Positions 36,787 to 45,938 of a stretch of 64,000 nucleotides of DNA are shown in pieces (position 1 is the first letter of the stretch; each line of letters opens with the position of its first letter). The stretch is from assembly GCA_005405945.1 (NCBI GenBank), contig BJHW01000001.1:992001-1056000 (forward strand), given 5' to 3'. Below the pieces are notes generated by a model, which was not told where the DNA came from, did not search any database, and was given only the letters and a program-made list of their open reading frames with translations. The stretch comes from Streptomyces violaceusniger (GTDB taxonomy: Bacteria; Actinomycetota; Actinomycetes; Streptomycetales; Streptomycetaceae). The translations under genes were made by a program, and so were the position numbers.

Positions 36787-36808
36787 GTATGCGGGAGCCT
36801 TGTCTTCA

Positions 36809-36823
36809 GGTCATCATATGACC
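36809..36823. promoter_or_regulatory. GntR/FadR-like inverted repeat
   Basis: GGTCAT and ATGACC, perfect arms around CAT. Size and short spacer suit FadR-subfamily repressors. The operon's last gene (43352-44107) encodes such a regulator, the obvious candidate to bind here. Confidence 0.6.
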
Positions 36824-36916
36824 CGATCGCCGCAGGTGACCGGGGCCGATGACGCCCCGGCCGCCACGGCAAGGGCAGCGGCACTCCCCATAACCACAGC
36901 AAGGATGAGGAGGGGC

Positions 36917-37834
36917 ATGAGCGACCAGGACGGACCGGCGCGGCCGCGCGTGGGCGTGGTGGGGCTCGGGGCCATGGGACTCGGCATGGCGCGCAGCCTG
37001 CGCACGGCGGGCTACGACGTCGGGGTCCACGATCTGCGACCGGAAGTGGCCGAGGACTTCGCCCGCGACGGCGGGACGGCGTACGCCTCCCCCGGCGACC
37101 TGGCGGCCGCGGTGGACATCGTGGTCGGTGTCGTGGTCAACGCGGCGCAGGTGGAGTCGGTGCTGTTCGGCGCCGACGGGGCCGCCGACCGGCTCCGCCC
37201 GGGGGCCGTCTTCGTGATGTGCTCCACGGTCGACCCGGGGTGGTCGGCGGAGCTCGGGGGACGCCTGGCCGAGCGGGGCGCACTCTATCTGGACGCCCCC
37301 ATCTCCGGTGGCGCCGCGCGTGCGGCGGCCGGTGAGCTGACCATGATGACGTCGGGCCCCGCCGCGGCGTACGCGGTCGCCGACCCGGTGCTCGAGGCCA
37401 TGAGCAGCACGGTCTACCGCCTGGGCGAGCAGCCCGGCCTCGGCTCGAAGGTCAAGATCGTGAACCAGCTGCTCGCGGGGGTGCACATCGCCGCGGCGGC
37501 CGAGGCGATGGCCCTGGGCCTGAAGGCAGGCGTTCCCGCCGAGGCGCTATACGAGGTCATCACGCACAGCGCGGGCAACTCCTGGATGTTCGAGAACCGG
37601 ATGGCGCATGTGCTCGCCGGTGATTACACCCCGCTCTCCGCGGTGGACATCTTCGTCAAGGACCTGGGGCTCGTCCTCGATTCGGCGAGGCCGGAGAGGT
37701 TCCCGCTCCCCCTGGCCGCCACCGCTCACCAGATGTTCCTCCAGGCGTCGGCGTCCGGGCTGGGCTCCGAGGACGACAGCGCGATCATCAAGATCTTCCC
37801 CGGGATCGACCTGCCCCAGCCGGTGGAGGCCTGA
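36917..37834 (+). CDS. ltnD: L-threonate dehydrogenase-like (2-hydroxyacid, LtnD type)
   Basis: 305 residues of the beta-hydroxyacid dehydrogenase family. VGVVGLGAMGLGMARSL is the NAD site, DAPISGGAARAAAGELTMM the substrate loop, and KIVNQLLAGVHIAAAAEA carries the catalytic Lys and Asn. NAD type is suggested by the VHDLRPE segment. The start at 36917 follows GAGGAGGGGC. In the DUF1537 pathway LtnD oxidises L-threonate to 2-oxo-tetronate. It is first in an operon with otnK, otnC, transporter, otnI and denD, which makes the assignment stronger than sequence alone. Confidence 0.88.
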   Translation: MSDQDGPARPRVGVVGLGAMGLGMARSLRTAGYDVGVHDLRPEVAEDFARDGGTAYASPGDLAAAVDIVVGVVVNAAQVESVLFGADGAADRLRPGAVFVMCSTVDPGWSAELGGRLAERGALYLDAPISGGAARAAAGELTMMTSGPAAAYAVADPVLEAMSSTVYRLGEQPGLGSKVKIVNQLLAGVHIAAAAEAMALGLKAGVPAEALYEVITHSAGNSWMFENRMAHVLAGDYTPLSAVDIFVKDLGLVLDSARPERFPLPLAATAHQMFLQASASGLGSEDDSAIIKIFPGIDLPQPVEA

Positions 37835-37835
37835 C

Positions 37836-39116
37836 ATGGGCATCCGACTCGGCTGTATCGCCGACGACTTCACCGGCGCCACGGACCTGGCCAACAACCT
37901 GGTGCGGGCGGGCATGCGCGTGGTCCAGCTGATCGACGTACCGCCGCCCGGCGCCGAGCGGCCGGTGGACGCGGACGCCGCGGTCATCGCGCTCAAGTCG
38001 CGGACCGCTCCGGCCGACGACGCCGTCGACGCGTCGCTGCGGGCCCTCGCCTGGCTGCGGTCCGCGGGTGCCGAGCAGATCTACTTCAAGTACTGCTCCA
38101 CCTTCGACTCGACGCCCGCCGGCAATATCGGGCCGGTCACCGAGGCCCTGATGGACGCGCTCGGCACCGACTTCACCATTGCCACGCCCGCGTTCCCCGA
38201 CAACGGGCGCACGGTCTTCAAGGGCCATCTCTTCGTCGGCGATGTGCTGCTCAGCGAGAGCGGTATGCGCCATCACCCGCTCACCCCGATGACGGACCCC
38301 AATCTGGTCTCGGTCCTCGGCGCGCAGACGACACGAGCGGTCGGCCTGATCGACCACACGGTGGTCGGCCGCGATGCCACGGCGGTCCGGGCGCGGATCG
38401 ACGAACTGCGCGAGCAGGGTGCCGGAATCGCCATCGTCGACGCCGTCTCCAACGACGACCTGGTGCGCCTCGGGGCGGCGGTCCAGGGGATGCCGCTGGT
38501 GACCGCCGGTTCGGGCCTGGCCATCGGGCTGCCCGCGAACTGGGGGTTCACACCGTCCCACGCCGCCGCACAGTTGCCCCCGCCCGGTGGCCACCGGGCG
38601 GTCATCTCCGGGTCGGTCTCCACCGCCACCAACCAGCAGGTCCAGGAGTTCCTGCGCACCGGCCGGCCCGCGTTCAGCGTGGATCCGCTGCGGGTCGCGG
38701 CCGGTGAGGACGTGTCCGGCCAGGCGCTCGCCTTCGCCGAGGCGCGGCTGGCCGACGGGCCCGTCCTCTTCTACTCCACCGAGGCGCCCGCCGCGGTCCG
38801 CACCGTCCAGACCCGACTCGGCGCCGCCGAGGCCGGCGAGCTGGTGGAGCGGACCCTGGCCCGCGTGGCCGAGGGCCTGGTGGAACGCGGTGTGCGCCAA
38901 CTCGTCGTCGCGGGCGGCGAGACCTCGGGAGCGGTCGTCCGGGCGCTCGGCATCACCGGACTGCGCATCGGACCGCAGATCGACCCCGGTGTGCCCTGGT
39001 GCGCGGCGGCGCTGCCCGGCGAGGACACGCTCCACATCACGCTGAAGTCCGGCAACTTCGGTGGCCCCGCGTTCTTCACCGACGCCTTCGCCCTGCTCGA
39101 CCGGGAGGTCTCATGA
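37836..39116 (+). CDS. otnK: 3-oxo-tetronate kinase (four-carbon acid sugar kinase, DUF1537)
   Basis: 426 residues. LGCIADDFTGATDLANNLVR is the signature N-terminus of four-carbon acid sugar kinases. CSTFDSTPAGNIGPVTEAL carries the substrate loop and VVAGGETSGAVVRALGI the ATP-binding C-terminal block. Phosphorylates 3-oxo-tetronate at C4. Starts one base after the ltnD stop; its stop overlaps the otnC start (ATGA). Confidence 0.93.
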   Translation: MGIRLGCIADDFTGATDLANNLVRAGMRVVQLIDVPPPGAERPVDADAAVIALKSRTAPADDAVDASLRALAWLRSAGAEQIYFKYCSTFDSTPAGNIGPVTEALMDALGTDFTIATPAFPDNGRTVFKGHLFVGDVLLSESGMRHHPLTPMTDPNLVSVLGAQTTRAVGLIDHTVVGRDATAVRARIDELREQGAGIAIVDAVSNDDLVRLGAAVQGMPLVTAGSGLAIGLPANWGFTPSHAAAQLPPPGGHRAVISGSVSTATNQQVQEFLRTGRPAFSVDPLRVAAGEDVSGQALAFAEARLADGPVLFYSTEAPAAVRTVQTRLGAAEAGELVERTLARVAEGLVERGVRQLVVAGGETSGAVVRALGITGLRIGPQIDPGVPWCAAALPGEDTLHITLKSGNFGGPAFFTDAFALLDREVS

Positions 39117-39787
39117 CCGGGCTCCTCGACACCGCCGTGGACGAGGCACGTGACGAGATCGTCCGGGTGGGCACCAGCCTGTTCGACCGGGGCTATGTGC
39201 ACGCCAGCGCCGGGAACATCAGCGCCCGGGTCGGCGACGGCCATCTGATCACGCCCACCGACGCCGCCCTGGGCTTTCTCGAGCGCGACCGCCTCGCACT
39301 GGTCGACGCCCGGGGCGAGCAGCGCGCGGGCGACCGGGCGAGCAAGACCCTGACGCTCCATCGGCGCATCTACGCGGCCGACCCCACGGCCCGGTTCATC
39401 ATCCACACCCACTCCACCCACCTGGTCGCGCTCACCCTGGCCGGGGTGTGGAGCCAGGACGACGTACTCCCGCCCATCACGCCGTACTTCGTGATGAAGG
39501 TGGGGCACGTTCCGCTCATCCCCTACCACCGGCCCGGCGACCCGCGCGTGGCCGACCTGGTGACCGCCCGGATCGCCGGCCACCTGGCGAGCCACACGCC
39601 GATCAGGGCCGTCCTGCTCGACCGGCTCGGCCCCGTGGTCTGGGGCCCGAACGCGGCCGCCGCCCTCGCCGTCCTCGAAGAACTCGAGGAGACGGCACGT
39701 CTCTGGCTCCTGACCGACCGTCGGCCGGAGCCGCTCACCACCGACGCGATCGACGAACTGAGGTCCACGTTCGGCGCCGCTTGGTGA
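39113..39787 (+). CDS. otnC: 3-oxo-tetronate 4-phosphate decarboxylase (class II aldolase family)
   Basis: 224 residues of the araD/fucA fold. HASAGNISARVGDGHLITPT is the phosphate/substrate site, FIIHTHSTHLVALTL the HxH metal pair, and the third His is in the IPYHRPGDP block. In this pathway the aldolase-like enzyme decarboxylates 3-oxo-tetronate 4-phosphate to dihydroxyacetone phosphate and CO2. Overlaps otnK by 4 nt. Confidence 0.92.
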   Translation: MTGLLDTAVDEARDEIVRVGTSLFDRGYVHASAGNISARVGDGHLITPTDAALGFLERDRLALVDARGEQRAGDRASKTLTLHRRIYAADPTARFIIHTHSTHLVALTLAGVWSQDDVLPPITPYFVMKVGHVPLIPYHRPGDPRVADLVTARIAGHLASHTPIRAVLLDRLGPVVWGPNAAAALAVLEELEETARLWLLTDRRPEPLTTDAIDELRSTFGAAW

Positions 39788-39884
39788 CCTGTCGCTCCCC
39801 CGTCCCCGTTCCCTCCCCTCCCCGTAGTTCTCTCCTCCTCCCCGTCCCCGTCGCAGAATCCCTGAGCCGCAGAAGGATTCCGTC

Positions 39885-41190
39885 ATGCCCATGCCCGCAG
39901 TGGCGGCCGAGACGCCCGCGCTCGCCCGCGAGAACGCCGTCTACCGCAAGGTCGTACGCCGCATCGTCCCCTTCCTCATCCTGGCTTACGTGGCCTCCTA
40001 CCTGGACCGGGTCAACGTCGGCTTCGCGAAGCTCCAGATGTCCGACGACCTCGGGTTCAGCGAGGCGGCGTACGGCCTGGGGCGGGCCTGTTCTTCATCG
40101 GGTACTTCCTCCTGGAGGTGCCCTCGAACCTGATGCTGCAACGCGTCGGAGCCCGCACCTGGATCGCCCGCATCATGATCAGCTGGGGCCTGGTCTCGGC
40201 GGCGTTCATGTTCGTCACCAACGAGGCGACGTTCTATGTCCTGAGGTTTCTGCTCGGTGCCGCCGAGGCGGGGTTCTACCCCGGGGTGATCCTCTACTGC
40301 ACCTACTGGTTCCCCTCGCACCGCCGCGCCCGGGTGATCGCGATGTTCATGTCGGCCATCCCGGTGGCGGGCATCTTCGGCAACCCGCTCTCCGGCTGGA
40401 TCATGGACAGTTTCCAGGGGTGAACGGCTGGCAGGGCTGGCAGTGGATGTTCCTGCTGGAGGCGGTCCCCGCGCTCCTCGTCGGTGTCCTCACGCTCTTC
40501 TACCTGGACGACGGCGTGCGGGACGCGAAGTGGCTGACCGATGAGGAGAAGGCCGTCGTCGAGCGGGCGGTCGCCGACGACAGCGCGCACCGGACGGTAC
40601 ACGGCCGGGTCCGGGACGCCTTCCGTGAGCCCAGGGTGTGGCTGATGTGCCTCATCTACTTCTGCTTCGTGATGGGCCAGTACGCCCTGACCTTCTGGAT
40701 GCCCACGTTCGTCGAGTCCACCGGTATTGACGGCAACCTCGCGATCGGCGTGCTCAGCGCCGTGCCATTCCTGGCCGCGCTCGTCGCGATGAACCTGTTC
40801 GGCCGATCGGCGGACAAGCGCCGCGAGCGCCGCTGGCACCTGGTCATCCCGAGCCTGATGGGCGCCGTCGGGTTCTCGCTGTCCGCCGTCTGGAACGGGT
40901 CGACCGCGCTGTCCCTGACCGCGCTGTCCGTGGCCGCGGCAGGGGTGCTGACCTGCGCTCCGCTGTTCTGGTCGCTCCCCACCGCGTTCCTGGGCGGCAC
41001 CGCGGCGGCGGCCGGCCTTGCCATCATCAACTCGGTGGGCAACCTCGCCGGTTTCGTCAGCCCCTACATGATCGGCGCGCTCAAGGACGCCACCGGCTCG
41101 GCGTCGATCCCGATGTACGTCCTGGCCCTCACCCTGGTCGTGGGCGCCGTCGCGGTGCTCACCACCGAGAAGCAGGTCGTCAACCGCTGA
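39885..41190 (+). CDS. MFS transporter, anion:cation symporter family (two frameshifts)
   Basis: 435 residues after adding one G at each of two GGGG runs (near 40085 and 40421). ILAYVASYLDRVNVGFAKLQ is the opening helix typical of ACS-family sugar-acid transporters. FLLGAAEAGFYPGVILYCTY, GWQWMFLLEAVPALLVGV and PLFWSLPTAFLGGTAAAAGL fill the remaining helices (about 12). Repaired frames read LGAGLFFIGYFLLEVPSN and SFQGVNGWQGW. Located inside the acid-sugar operon, so it likely imports threonate/erythronate. 97 nt after otnC and 33 nt before otnI. Confidence 0.87.
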
Positions 41191-41223
41191 CCGGGACGTC
41201 CCGGCCCGAACGCAGGAGCCAGC

Positions 41224-42015
41224 ATGCCGAGGTTCGCCGCGAACCTGTCCATGATGTACACCGAACACGACTTCCTCGACCGCTTCGCCGCGGCGGCGGC
41301 GGACGGCTTCGAGGCCGTCGAGTACCTCTTCCCCTACCCGTACGACGCCGCCGAACTGCGCCGCAGGCTCGACGACCACGGTCTGAGGCAGGTGCTCTTC
41401 AACGCGCCTCCCGGTGCCTGGGAGTCCGGGGAGCGCGGGATCGCGGCGCTGCCCGGACGCGAGGCGGAGGTGCGCTCCGGGATCGGCCGGGCCCTGGAGT
41501 ACGCGGCGGAGCTCGGCTGCCCGCGAGTACATGTGATGGCCGGGCTGGTGGGGGCGGGCGATTCGGCCAAGCACCGCGACACCTATCTGGCCAATCTCGC
41601 CTGGGCCGCGGAACGGGCCGCCGCGGCGGGCGTCGACATACTGATCGAGCCGATCAACGGCCGCGACATGCCCGGCTACTTCCTGAACCGGCAGGCCGAA
41701 GCGCACACCGTGGTGGGCGAGGTGGCAGCCCCGAACCTCAAGGTGCAGCTCGACCTCTACCACTGCCAGATCGTCGAGGGCGACCTCACCACGACCCTGC
41801 GCCGTGACCTGCCGACCGGCCGGGTCGGCCATCTGCAGATCGCGGGCGTACCCGATCGCCATGAGCCCGACCGGGGCGAGCTCAACATCCGCCATCTGTT
41901 CGGCGTCATCGACGACCTGGGATTCGACGGGTGGATCGGCTGTGAGTACATCCCCCGCGCCGGAACGAGCGAGGGGCTCGGCTGGCGACACGACTACCGA
42001 GGAGACAACGCATGA
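41224..42015 (+). CDS. otnI: 2-oxo-tetronate isomerase (hydroxypyruvate isomerase family)
   Basis: 263 residues. [20 protein letters not shown] is the classic start of the Hyi/OtnI TIM-barrel family. [18 protein letters not shown] carries the metal Glu, [15 protein letters not shown] the Asp and His, and [17 protein letters not shown] the final metal Glu. Interconverts 2-oxo- and 3-oxo-tetronate, linking either dehydrogenase to OtnK. Overlaps denD by 4 nt. Confidence 0.92.
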   Translation: MPRFAANLSMMYTEHDFLDRFAAAAADGFEAVEYLFPYPYDAAELRRRLDDHGLRQVLFNAPPGAWESGERGIAALPGREAEVRSGIGRALEYAAELGCPRVHVMAGLVGAGDSAKHRDTYLANLAWAAERAAAAGVDILIEPINGRDMPGYFLNRQAEAHTVVGEVAAPNLKVQLDLYHCQIVEGDLTTTLRRDLPTGRVGHLQIAGVPDRHEPDRGELNIRHLFGVIDDLGFDGWIGCEYIPRAGTSEGLGWRHDYRGDNA

Positions 42016-43028
42016 GGATCGTCATCACGGGTGGCTTCGGCTTCCTGGGCCGGCGGGTCGCCGCCGCACTGCTCACGTCACGGACGTTCCGCGGTGCGCC
42101 GATCGACCGGCTGGTGCTCGCCGACCGCGTGGTGCCGCCCGGTTCGGCGGCGGACGACCCCCTCGTGGAGATCGTCCAGGGCGATCTGGCCGACCGGCTG
42201 GACGAGGTGTTCGCGGAGCCGGTGGATGTGCTCATCCACCTCGCCTCCGCGGTCTCGGCCGAGTGCGAGGCCGACTTCGATCTCGGTATGAGCGCCAATG
42301 TGGACACCACCCGCGCCGTGCTGGAGGCCGCGCGGGCCCAGTCGGCCGCCGGCGGGCCGGTGCCGCGGGTGGTGTTCTCCAGCAGTGTCGCCGTGTACGG
42401 TGCCGATCCCGCTCTGCCGCTGCCGCCGGTCGTCAGCGAGTCGACCCTGCCCACACCGCGGTCGAGCTACGGGATCCAGAAGCTCGTCTGCGAGCAGCTG
42501 ATCGCGGACTACACCCGACGCGGTTTCCTGGACGGGCGCGTCGCCCGCCTGATGACCGTGTCGGTACGGCCGGGCAAGCCGAACGCGGCCGCCTCCGGCT
42601 TCCTGTCCGGCATCATCCGCGAGCCGCTCGCGGGTCTCCCCGCCATCTGCCCGGTCCACCCCGAGCTGAAGGTGGCCCTGGCCTCGCCACGGCGCACCGT
42701 CGAGGGCATCCTCCGCGTCGCGGAGGCCGAGCGCGGCGCCGGGCCGGGCCGGATCGACGGCGGGGTGCCGGTCAACCTTCCGGCGCTCACGGTCTCGGTC
42801 GCCGACATGCTGAGCACGCTGCGGCAGGTGGCCGGCGACGCCGTCGCCGGCCTGGTGACGATCGCGCCCGACCCCGACGTCGAGGCCATCGTCGGCTCGT
42901 GGCCCGCCGTGTTCGACAACGCGCGCGCCGCCGCGCTCGGGCTGGCCCCCGACCCGGATTTCGCCTCGGTGGTGCGCGCCTACACCGAAGACCACGCCGA
43001 CGCGGTCGTGGACGGTGCGCGCTCTTAG
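42012..43028 (+). CDS. denD: D-erythronate dehydrogenase (extended SDR)
   Basis: 338 residues. [20 protein letters not shown] is the NAD loop (GxxGxxG), and [13 protein letters not shown] the YxxxK catalytic pair. [20 protein letters not shown] is the block characteristic of DenD, which oxidises D-erythronate to 2-oxo-tetronate. ATGA-coupled to otnI. Having both LtnD and DenD implies the operon serves two epimeric substrates through one lower pathway. Confidence 0.9.
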   Translation: MRIVITGGFGFLGRRVAAALLTSRTFRGAPIDRLVLADRVVPPGSAADDPLVEIVQGDLADRLDEVFAEPVDVLIHLASAVSAECEADFDLGMSANVDTTRAVLEAARAQSAAGGPVPRVVFSSSVAVYGADPALPLPPVVSESTLPTPRSSYGIQKLVCEQLIADYTRRGFLDGRVARLMTVSVRPGKPNAAASGFLSGIIREPLAGLPAICPVHPELKVALASPRRTVEGILRVAEAERGAGPGRIDGGVPVNLPALTVSVADMLSTLRQVAGDAVAGLVTIAPDPDVEAIVGSWPAVFDNARAAALGLAPDPDFASVVRAYTEDHADAVVDGARS

Positions 43029-43307
43029 GGGTGTCCGGCGGATGTTGACGCCTGCGGCGGGCTGTCCCCTCCCCGCCCCTTCCCACAACTGGGGCTCCGC
43101 CCCAGACCCCGGGAGCCAGGGGCGAAGCCCCCGCCACGCGGCGAAGCCGCAGCCCGATACCGCGGGAAGGGGCGGGGAGGGGGAAGCATCGATATGCGGC
43201 TCCGCCGCGTGGGGGCTCCGCCCCAGACCCCGGGGCCAGGGGCGAAGCCCCTGCCACGAGGCGAAGCCCCTGCCACGAGGCGGAGCCGCATGGTCCGCCG
43301 GACACCC
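43029..43307. repeat. 279-bp nested inverted/direct repeat element
   Basis: Bounded by 14-bp perfect terminal inverted repeats (GGGTGTCCGGCGGA at 43029, its complement at 43294-43307). Inside, a 19-bp perfect inverted pair lies at 43066-43084 and 43164-43182. Two direct copies of a segment starting GGGGCTCCGCCCCAGACCCC sit near 43091 and 43212. It starts at the denD stop. It could fold into a large cruciform and act as terminator, or be a small non-coding mobile element. Similar GC-rich hairpins are scattered in Streptomyces genomes. Confidence 0.7.
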
Positions 43308-43351
43308 GTAGCGGCCGGGGCGGCCGGGACGGTGCCGATAAACTGAAGACC

Positions 43352-44107
43352 ATGTTCTCCAAGGTGAGCGGTCCCGTGCGGCTCGCGGATCGGGTCGCGG
43401 CGATACTCTCGGAAGAGATCGAGTCCGGACGGCTGGCCGAGGGCGACAAGCTCCCGACCGAGGTGGAGCTGGTCAAGCAGCTGGGCGTCAGCCGGACCGT
43501 CGTACGCGAGGCCGTGTCCCGGCTGCGCAACGCGGGCCTGGTCGAACCCCGTCAAGGGCTCGGCGTGTTCGTGATGCCGCGCCGTACCCGGCCGCTGGAC
43601 CTGGAGGCCGAGACCGCCGAGGACACCAAGTCCAAGGTGCGGCAGATCGTGGAGGTGCGCCGCCCCATCGAGGGCGAGGCGGCGTACCTCGCGGCCACTC
43701 GGGCCACCGCGGCCGACCTCGCCCGGATGCGTCAGTCCCTGGAGGCCATCGACACGGCGGTGGCGGCCGGTGGCGACGGCGTGGACGAGGATCTCGCCTT
43801 CCACCGCTCCATCGCCGAATCGACCGGGAACGCGGTGATGCTCTCCACGGTGCGTTACCTCGGCGAGGTGCTGCGCGGCGGAATCCGCGTCACGCGTGCG
43901 AACGAGGCGCGCCGCGGCGACTTCCTCGAAGCGGTCCGGCAGGAGCACCACGCCATCCTGGCCGCCATCGAGGCCCGCGACGCCGAGGCGGCACGCGACG
44001 CCGCGCTGGTCCACCTGAGGCACGCGGCGTCCCGGTTGCAGGACGCGGACGAGGGGTTCTGGACCGAGACCGAGAACCTCGAGGTGGATCTCGACGCCGC
44101 GCCCTGA
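43352..44107 (+). CDS. GntR/FadR-family repressor of the acid-sugar operon
   Basis: 251 residues. The winged helix reads EEIESGRLAEGDKLPTEVEL and LGVSRTVVREAVSRLRNAGL. The FCD effector domain follows, with DEDLAFHRSIAESTGN and RQEHHAILAAIEARDAEAAR carrying its metal/ligand residues. The position right after the catabolic genes, and a matching inverted repeat before ltnD, suggest it senses an acid sugar or pathway intermediate. Confidence 0.92.
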   Translation: MFSKVSGPVRLADRVAAILSEEIESGRLAEGDKLPTEVELVKQLGVSRTVVREAVSRLRNAGLVEPRQGLGVFVMPRRTRPLDLEAETAEDTKSKVRQIVEVRRPIEGEAAYLAATRATAADLARMRQSLEAIDTAVAAGGDGVDEDLAFHRSIAESTGNAVMLSTVRYLGEVLRGGIRVTRANEARRGDFLEAVRQEHHAILAAIEARDAEAARDAALVHLRHAASRLQDADEGFWTETENLEVDLDAAP

Positions 44108-44134
44108 GGCACGGTGTGCGGCACGCGCCGCTCA

Positions 44135-45160
44135 TCAACTGGGGGGTGGCGTCGTGGACCCACTGGGCGCCTCGGCCGCGGCGTCGGCGAAGCGGCGGGC
44201 CAGGTGCGCGAAGGCTTCCCTCAGCTCGGGTGGCCCGACGACCTCGATGTCGGCGTCGAACCTGCCGATGGTGGCGGCGAGTCCGGGCCATGACCACGCG
44301 CCCAGGACCAGTCGGCAACGGTCCGGGCCGAGTTCCTCGACGACTCCGTCCCGGGTGTAGGTGGACACGACGGTGGCGGGCAGGGCGAGGATGACCTCGC
44401 CTCGGCACGGCCAGCCGCCCGAGCCGTCGGAGCCCTGGAACCTGCTCGCGACGAAGGCGGCCACGTCCCCTCCGGGCACATCGCGCGGGGTGAAGCGCGG
44501 CCCGGTGGGGGTGCGCGGGGTGATCCGGTCGACGCGGAAGGTGCGCCAGTCGTCGCGGTCGAGGTCCCAGGCGACGAGATACCAGCGCCCGCCCCGGGTG
44601 ACGAGGTGGTGTGGCTCCGCCCGCCGCGGCGCAGTGGCGGCGGGGTCGGCGTCGGAGGCACCCGGTGCGGACGCGGGAGCGTAGTCGAAGCGCAGCACCT
44701 CGCGGGCGCGGACGGCCGCGCTGAGGGCCATGAGCACCTGCGGGCCGACCCGCGGATTCGGCCGGGCCCCCGCGCCGTCGACGGCGGTGACCCGGAGGGC
44801 GTCGATGCGATGGCGCAGCCGTGCGGGCATCACCTGCCGGACGGTGCTCAGCGCACGCGCCGCCGCTTCCTCGATCCCCGCCCCGGTGACGGTGGCGGTC
44901 TGCAACGCCACGGCGAGGGCCACGGCCTGGTCGTCGTCGAACAGCAGTGGCGGCAGATCCGAACCGGCGCCGAGCCGATAGCCCCCGTCAGGGCCTTTGG
45001 CGGCCACGATGGGATAGCCGAGCTCGCGCAGGCGGTCGACATCGCGGCGCACGGTGCGCGGGCTGACGTCCAGCCGCTCGGCCAGCAGTTGCCCGGGCCA
45101 GTCCCGGCGCGCCTGGAGCAGCGAGAGCAGTGAGAGCAGTCGCGCTGAGGTCTTCGGCAT
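44135..45160 (-). CDS. WYL-domain transcriptional regulator
   Basis: 341 residues from ATG 45160. HTH LLAERLDVSPRTVRRDVDRL (about 24-43) is followed by a WYL domain: HHLVTRGGRWYLVAWDLDR contains the WYL-like core, with DDWRTFRVDRI after it. WYL domains bind ligands, often nucleotides or ssDNA. Divergent from the DinB gene over 101 nt; homologues in this pairing usually regulate that neighbour. Confidence 0.9.
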   Translation of the reverse strand: MPKTSARLLSLLSLLQARRDWPGQLLAERLDVSPRTVRRDVDRLRELGYPIVAAKGPDGGYRLGAGSDLPPLLFDDDQAVALAVALQTATVTGAGIEEAAARALSTVRQVMPARLRHRIDALRVTAVDGAGARPNPRVGPQVLMALSAAVRAREVLRFDYAPASAPGASDADPAATAPRRAEPHHLVTRGGRWYLVAWDLDRDDWRTFRVDRITPRTPTGPRFTPRDVPGGDVAAFVASRFQGSDGSGGWPCRGEVILALPATVVSTYTRDGVVEELGPDRCRLVLGAWSWPGLAATIGRFDADIEVVGPPELREAFAHLARRFADAAAEAPSGSTTPPPS

Positions 45161-45261
45161 GACTCCCATTCTGCTCCGAATAGCGGCCACAACCTGTCCG
45201 CTTCCCCTGCGACTGTTGTCTCCGTCAGACCAACCAGTACGACCAGAAGGACCCCATCACC

Positions 45262-45840
45262 GTGACCGCCACCACCATGCCCTCCTCCGAGCTCGACAGC
45301 GAGCGGGCCGATCTGCTCGCCGAGCTCGCCGCCGCGCGATCCGCCCTCACCAACACGGTGCGCGGGCTCACCGACGAGCAGGCAGGCGAACGCCCGACGG
45401 CCAGCACGCTGTGCCTGGGCGGGCTGATCAAGCATGTCGCGGCCATCGAGGAAGGCTGGCTGCGCTTCGTCCTCGAAGGCCCTTCGGCACTGCGTTACGA
45501 CCTGCCCGACGGTGTCACCTGGGCCGACCTCGCGGCCGGTACCGCACGGGAGATCCCGCAGTGGGCGATCGACAACCAGAACAACTTCCAGATGCTGCCC
45601 GGTGAGACGCTGGCCGGGATCCTCCGGCGCTATGAGGAGGTCGCCGCCCGGAGCGAGGAGATCATCACCGCCGTCCCCGATCTGTCGGCGACGCATCCGC
45701 TGCCGGAGGCGCCCTGGAACGAGCCGGGCGCGGCGCACAGCGTGCGCCGGGTGCTGATGCACGTCATCGCCGAGACCGCCCAGCACGCCGGGCACGCGGA
45801 CATCATCCGCGAGTCGCTCGACGGGCAGAAGGCCGGCTGA
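45262..45840 (+). CDS. DinB/DUF664-family protein
   Basis: 192 residues, four-helix bundle of the DinB superfamily. LCLGGLIKHVAAIEEGWLRF supplies the first metal His and VLMHVIAETAQHAGHADIIR the HxxxH pair. The family includes mycothiol-dependent and other small-molecule thiol transferases, suiting an actinobacterial detoxification role. GTG start. Divergent from WYL regulator. Confidence 0.87.
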   Translation: MTATTMPSSELDSERADLLAELAAARSALTNTVRGLTDEQAGERPTASTLCLGGLIKHVAAIEEGWLRFVLEGPSALRYDLPDGVTWADLAAGTAREIPQWAIDNQNNFQMLPGETLAGILRRYEEVAARSEEIITAVPDLSATHPLPEAPWNEPGAAHSVRRVLMHVIAETAQHAGHADIIRESLDGQKAG

Positions 45841-45860
45841 CCGCCTGACCGGATCTCCTC

Positions 45861-45898
45861 GGAACCGTGCCGGTGACGGCTGTCCCCGGCACGGTTCC
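45861..45898. terminator. Terminator after the DinB gene
   Basis: GGAACCGTGCCGG and CCGGCACGGTTCC, perfect 13-bp arms with a 12-nt loop, starting 20 nt after the stop. Confidence 0.8.
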
Positions 45899-45938
45899 GG
45901 AACCCAAGAGCCAAGGAACCGAAGGGAACGGCGCGACT

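Larger units (their letters stand above)
36564..36916. promoter_or_regulatory. Promoter region of the acid-sugar operon
   Basis: 353 nt without a gene. It holds a CRP-type site (36771-36786) and a GntR-like inverted repeat (36809-36823), described separately. The rest shows no feature I can support. Confidence 0.6.
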
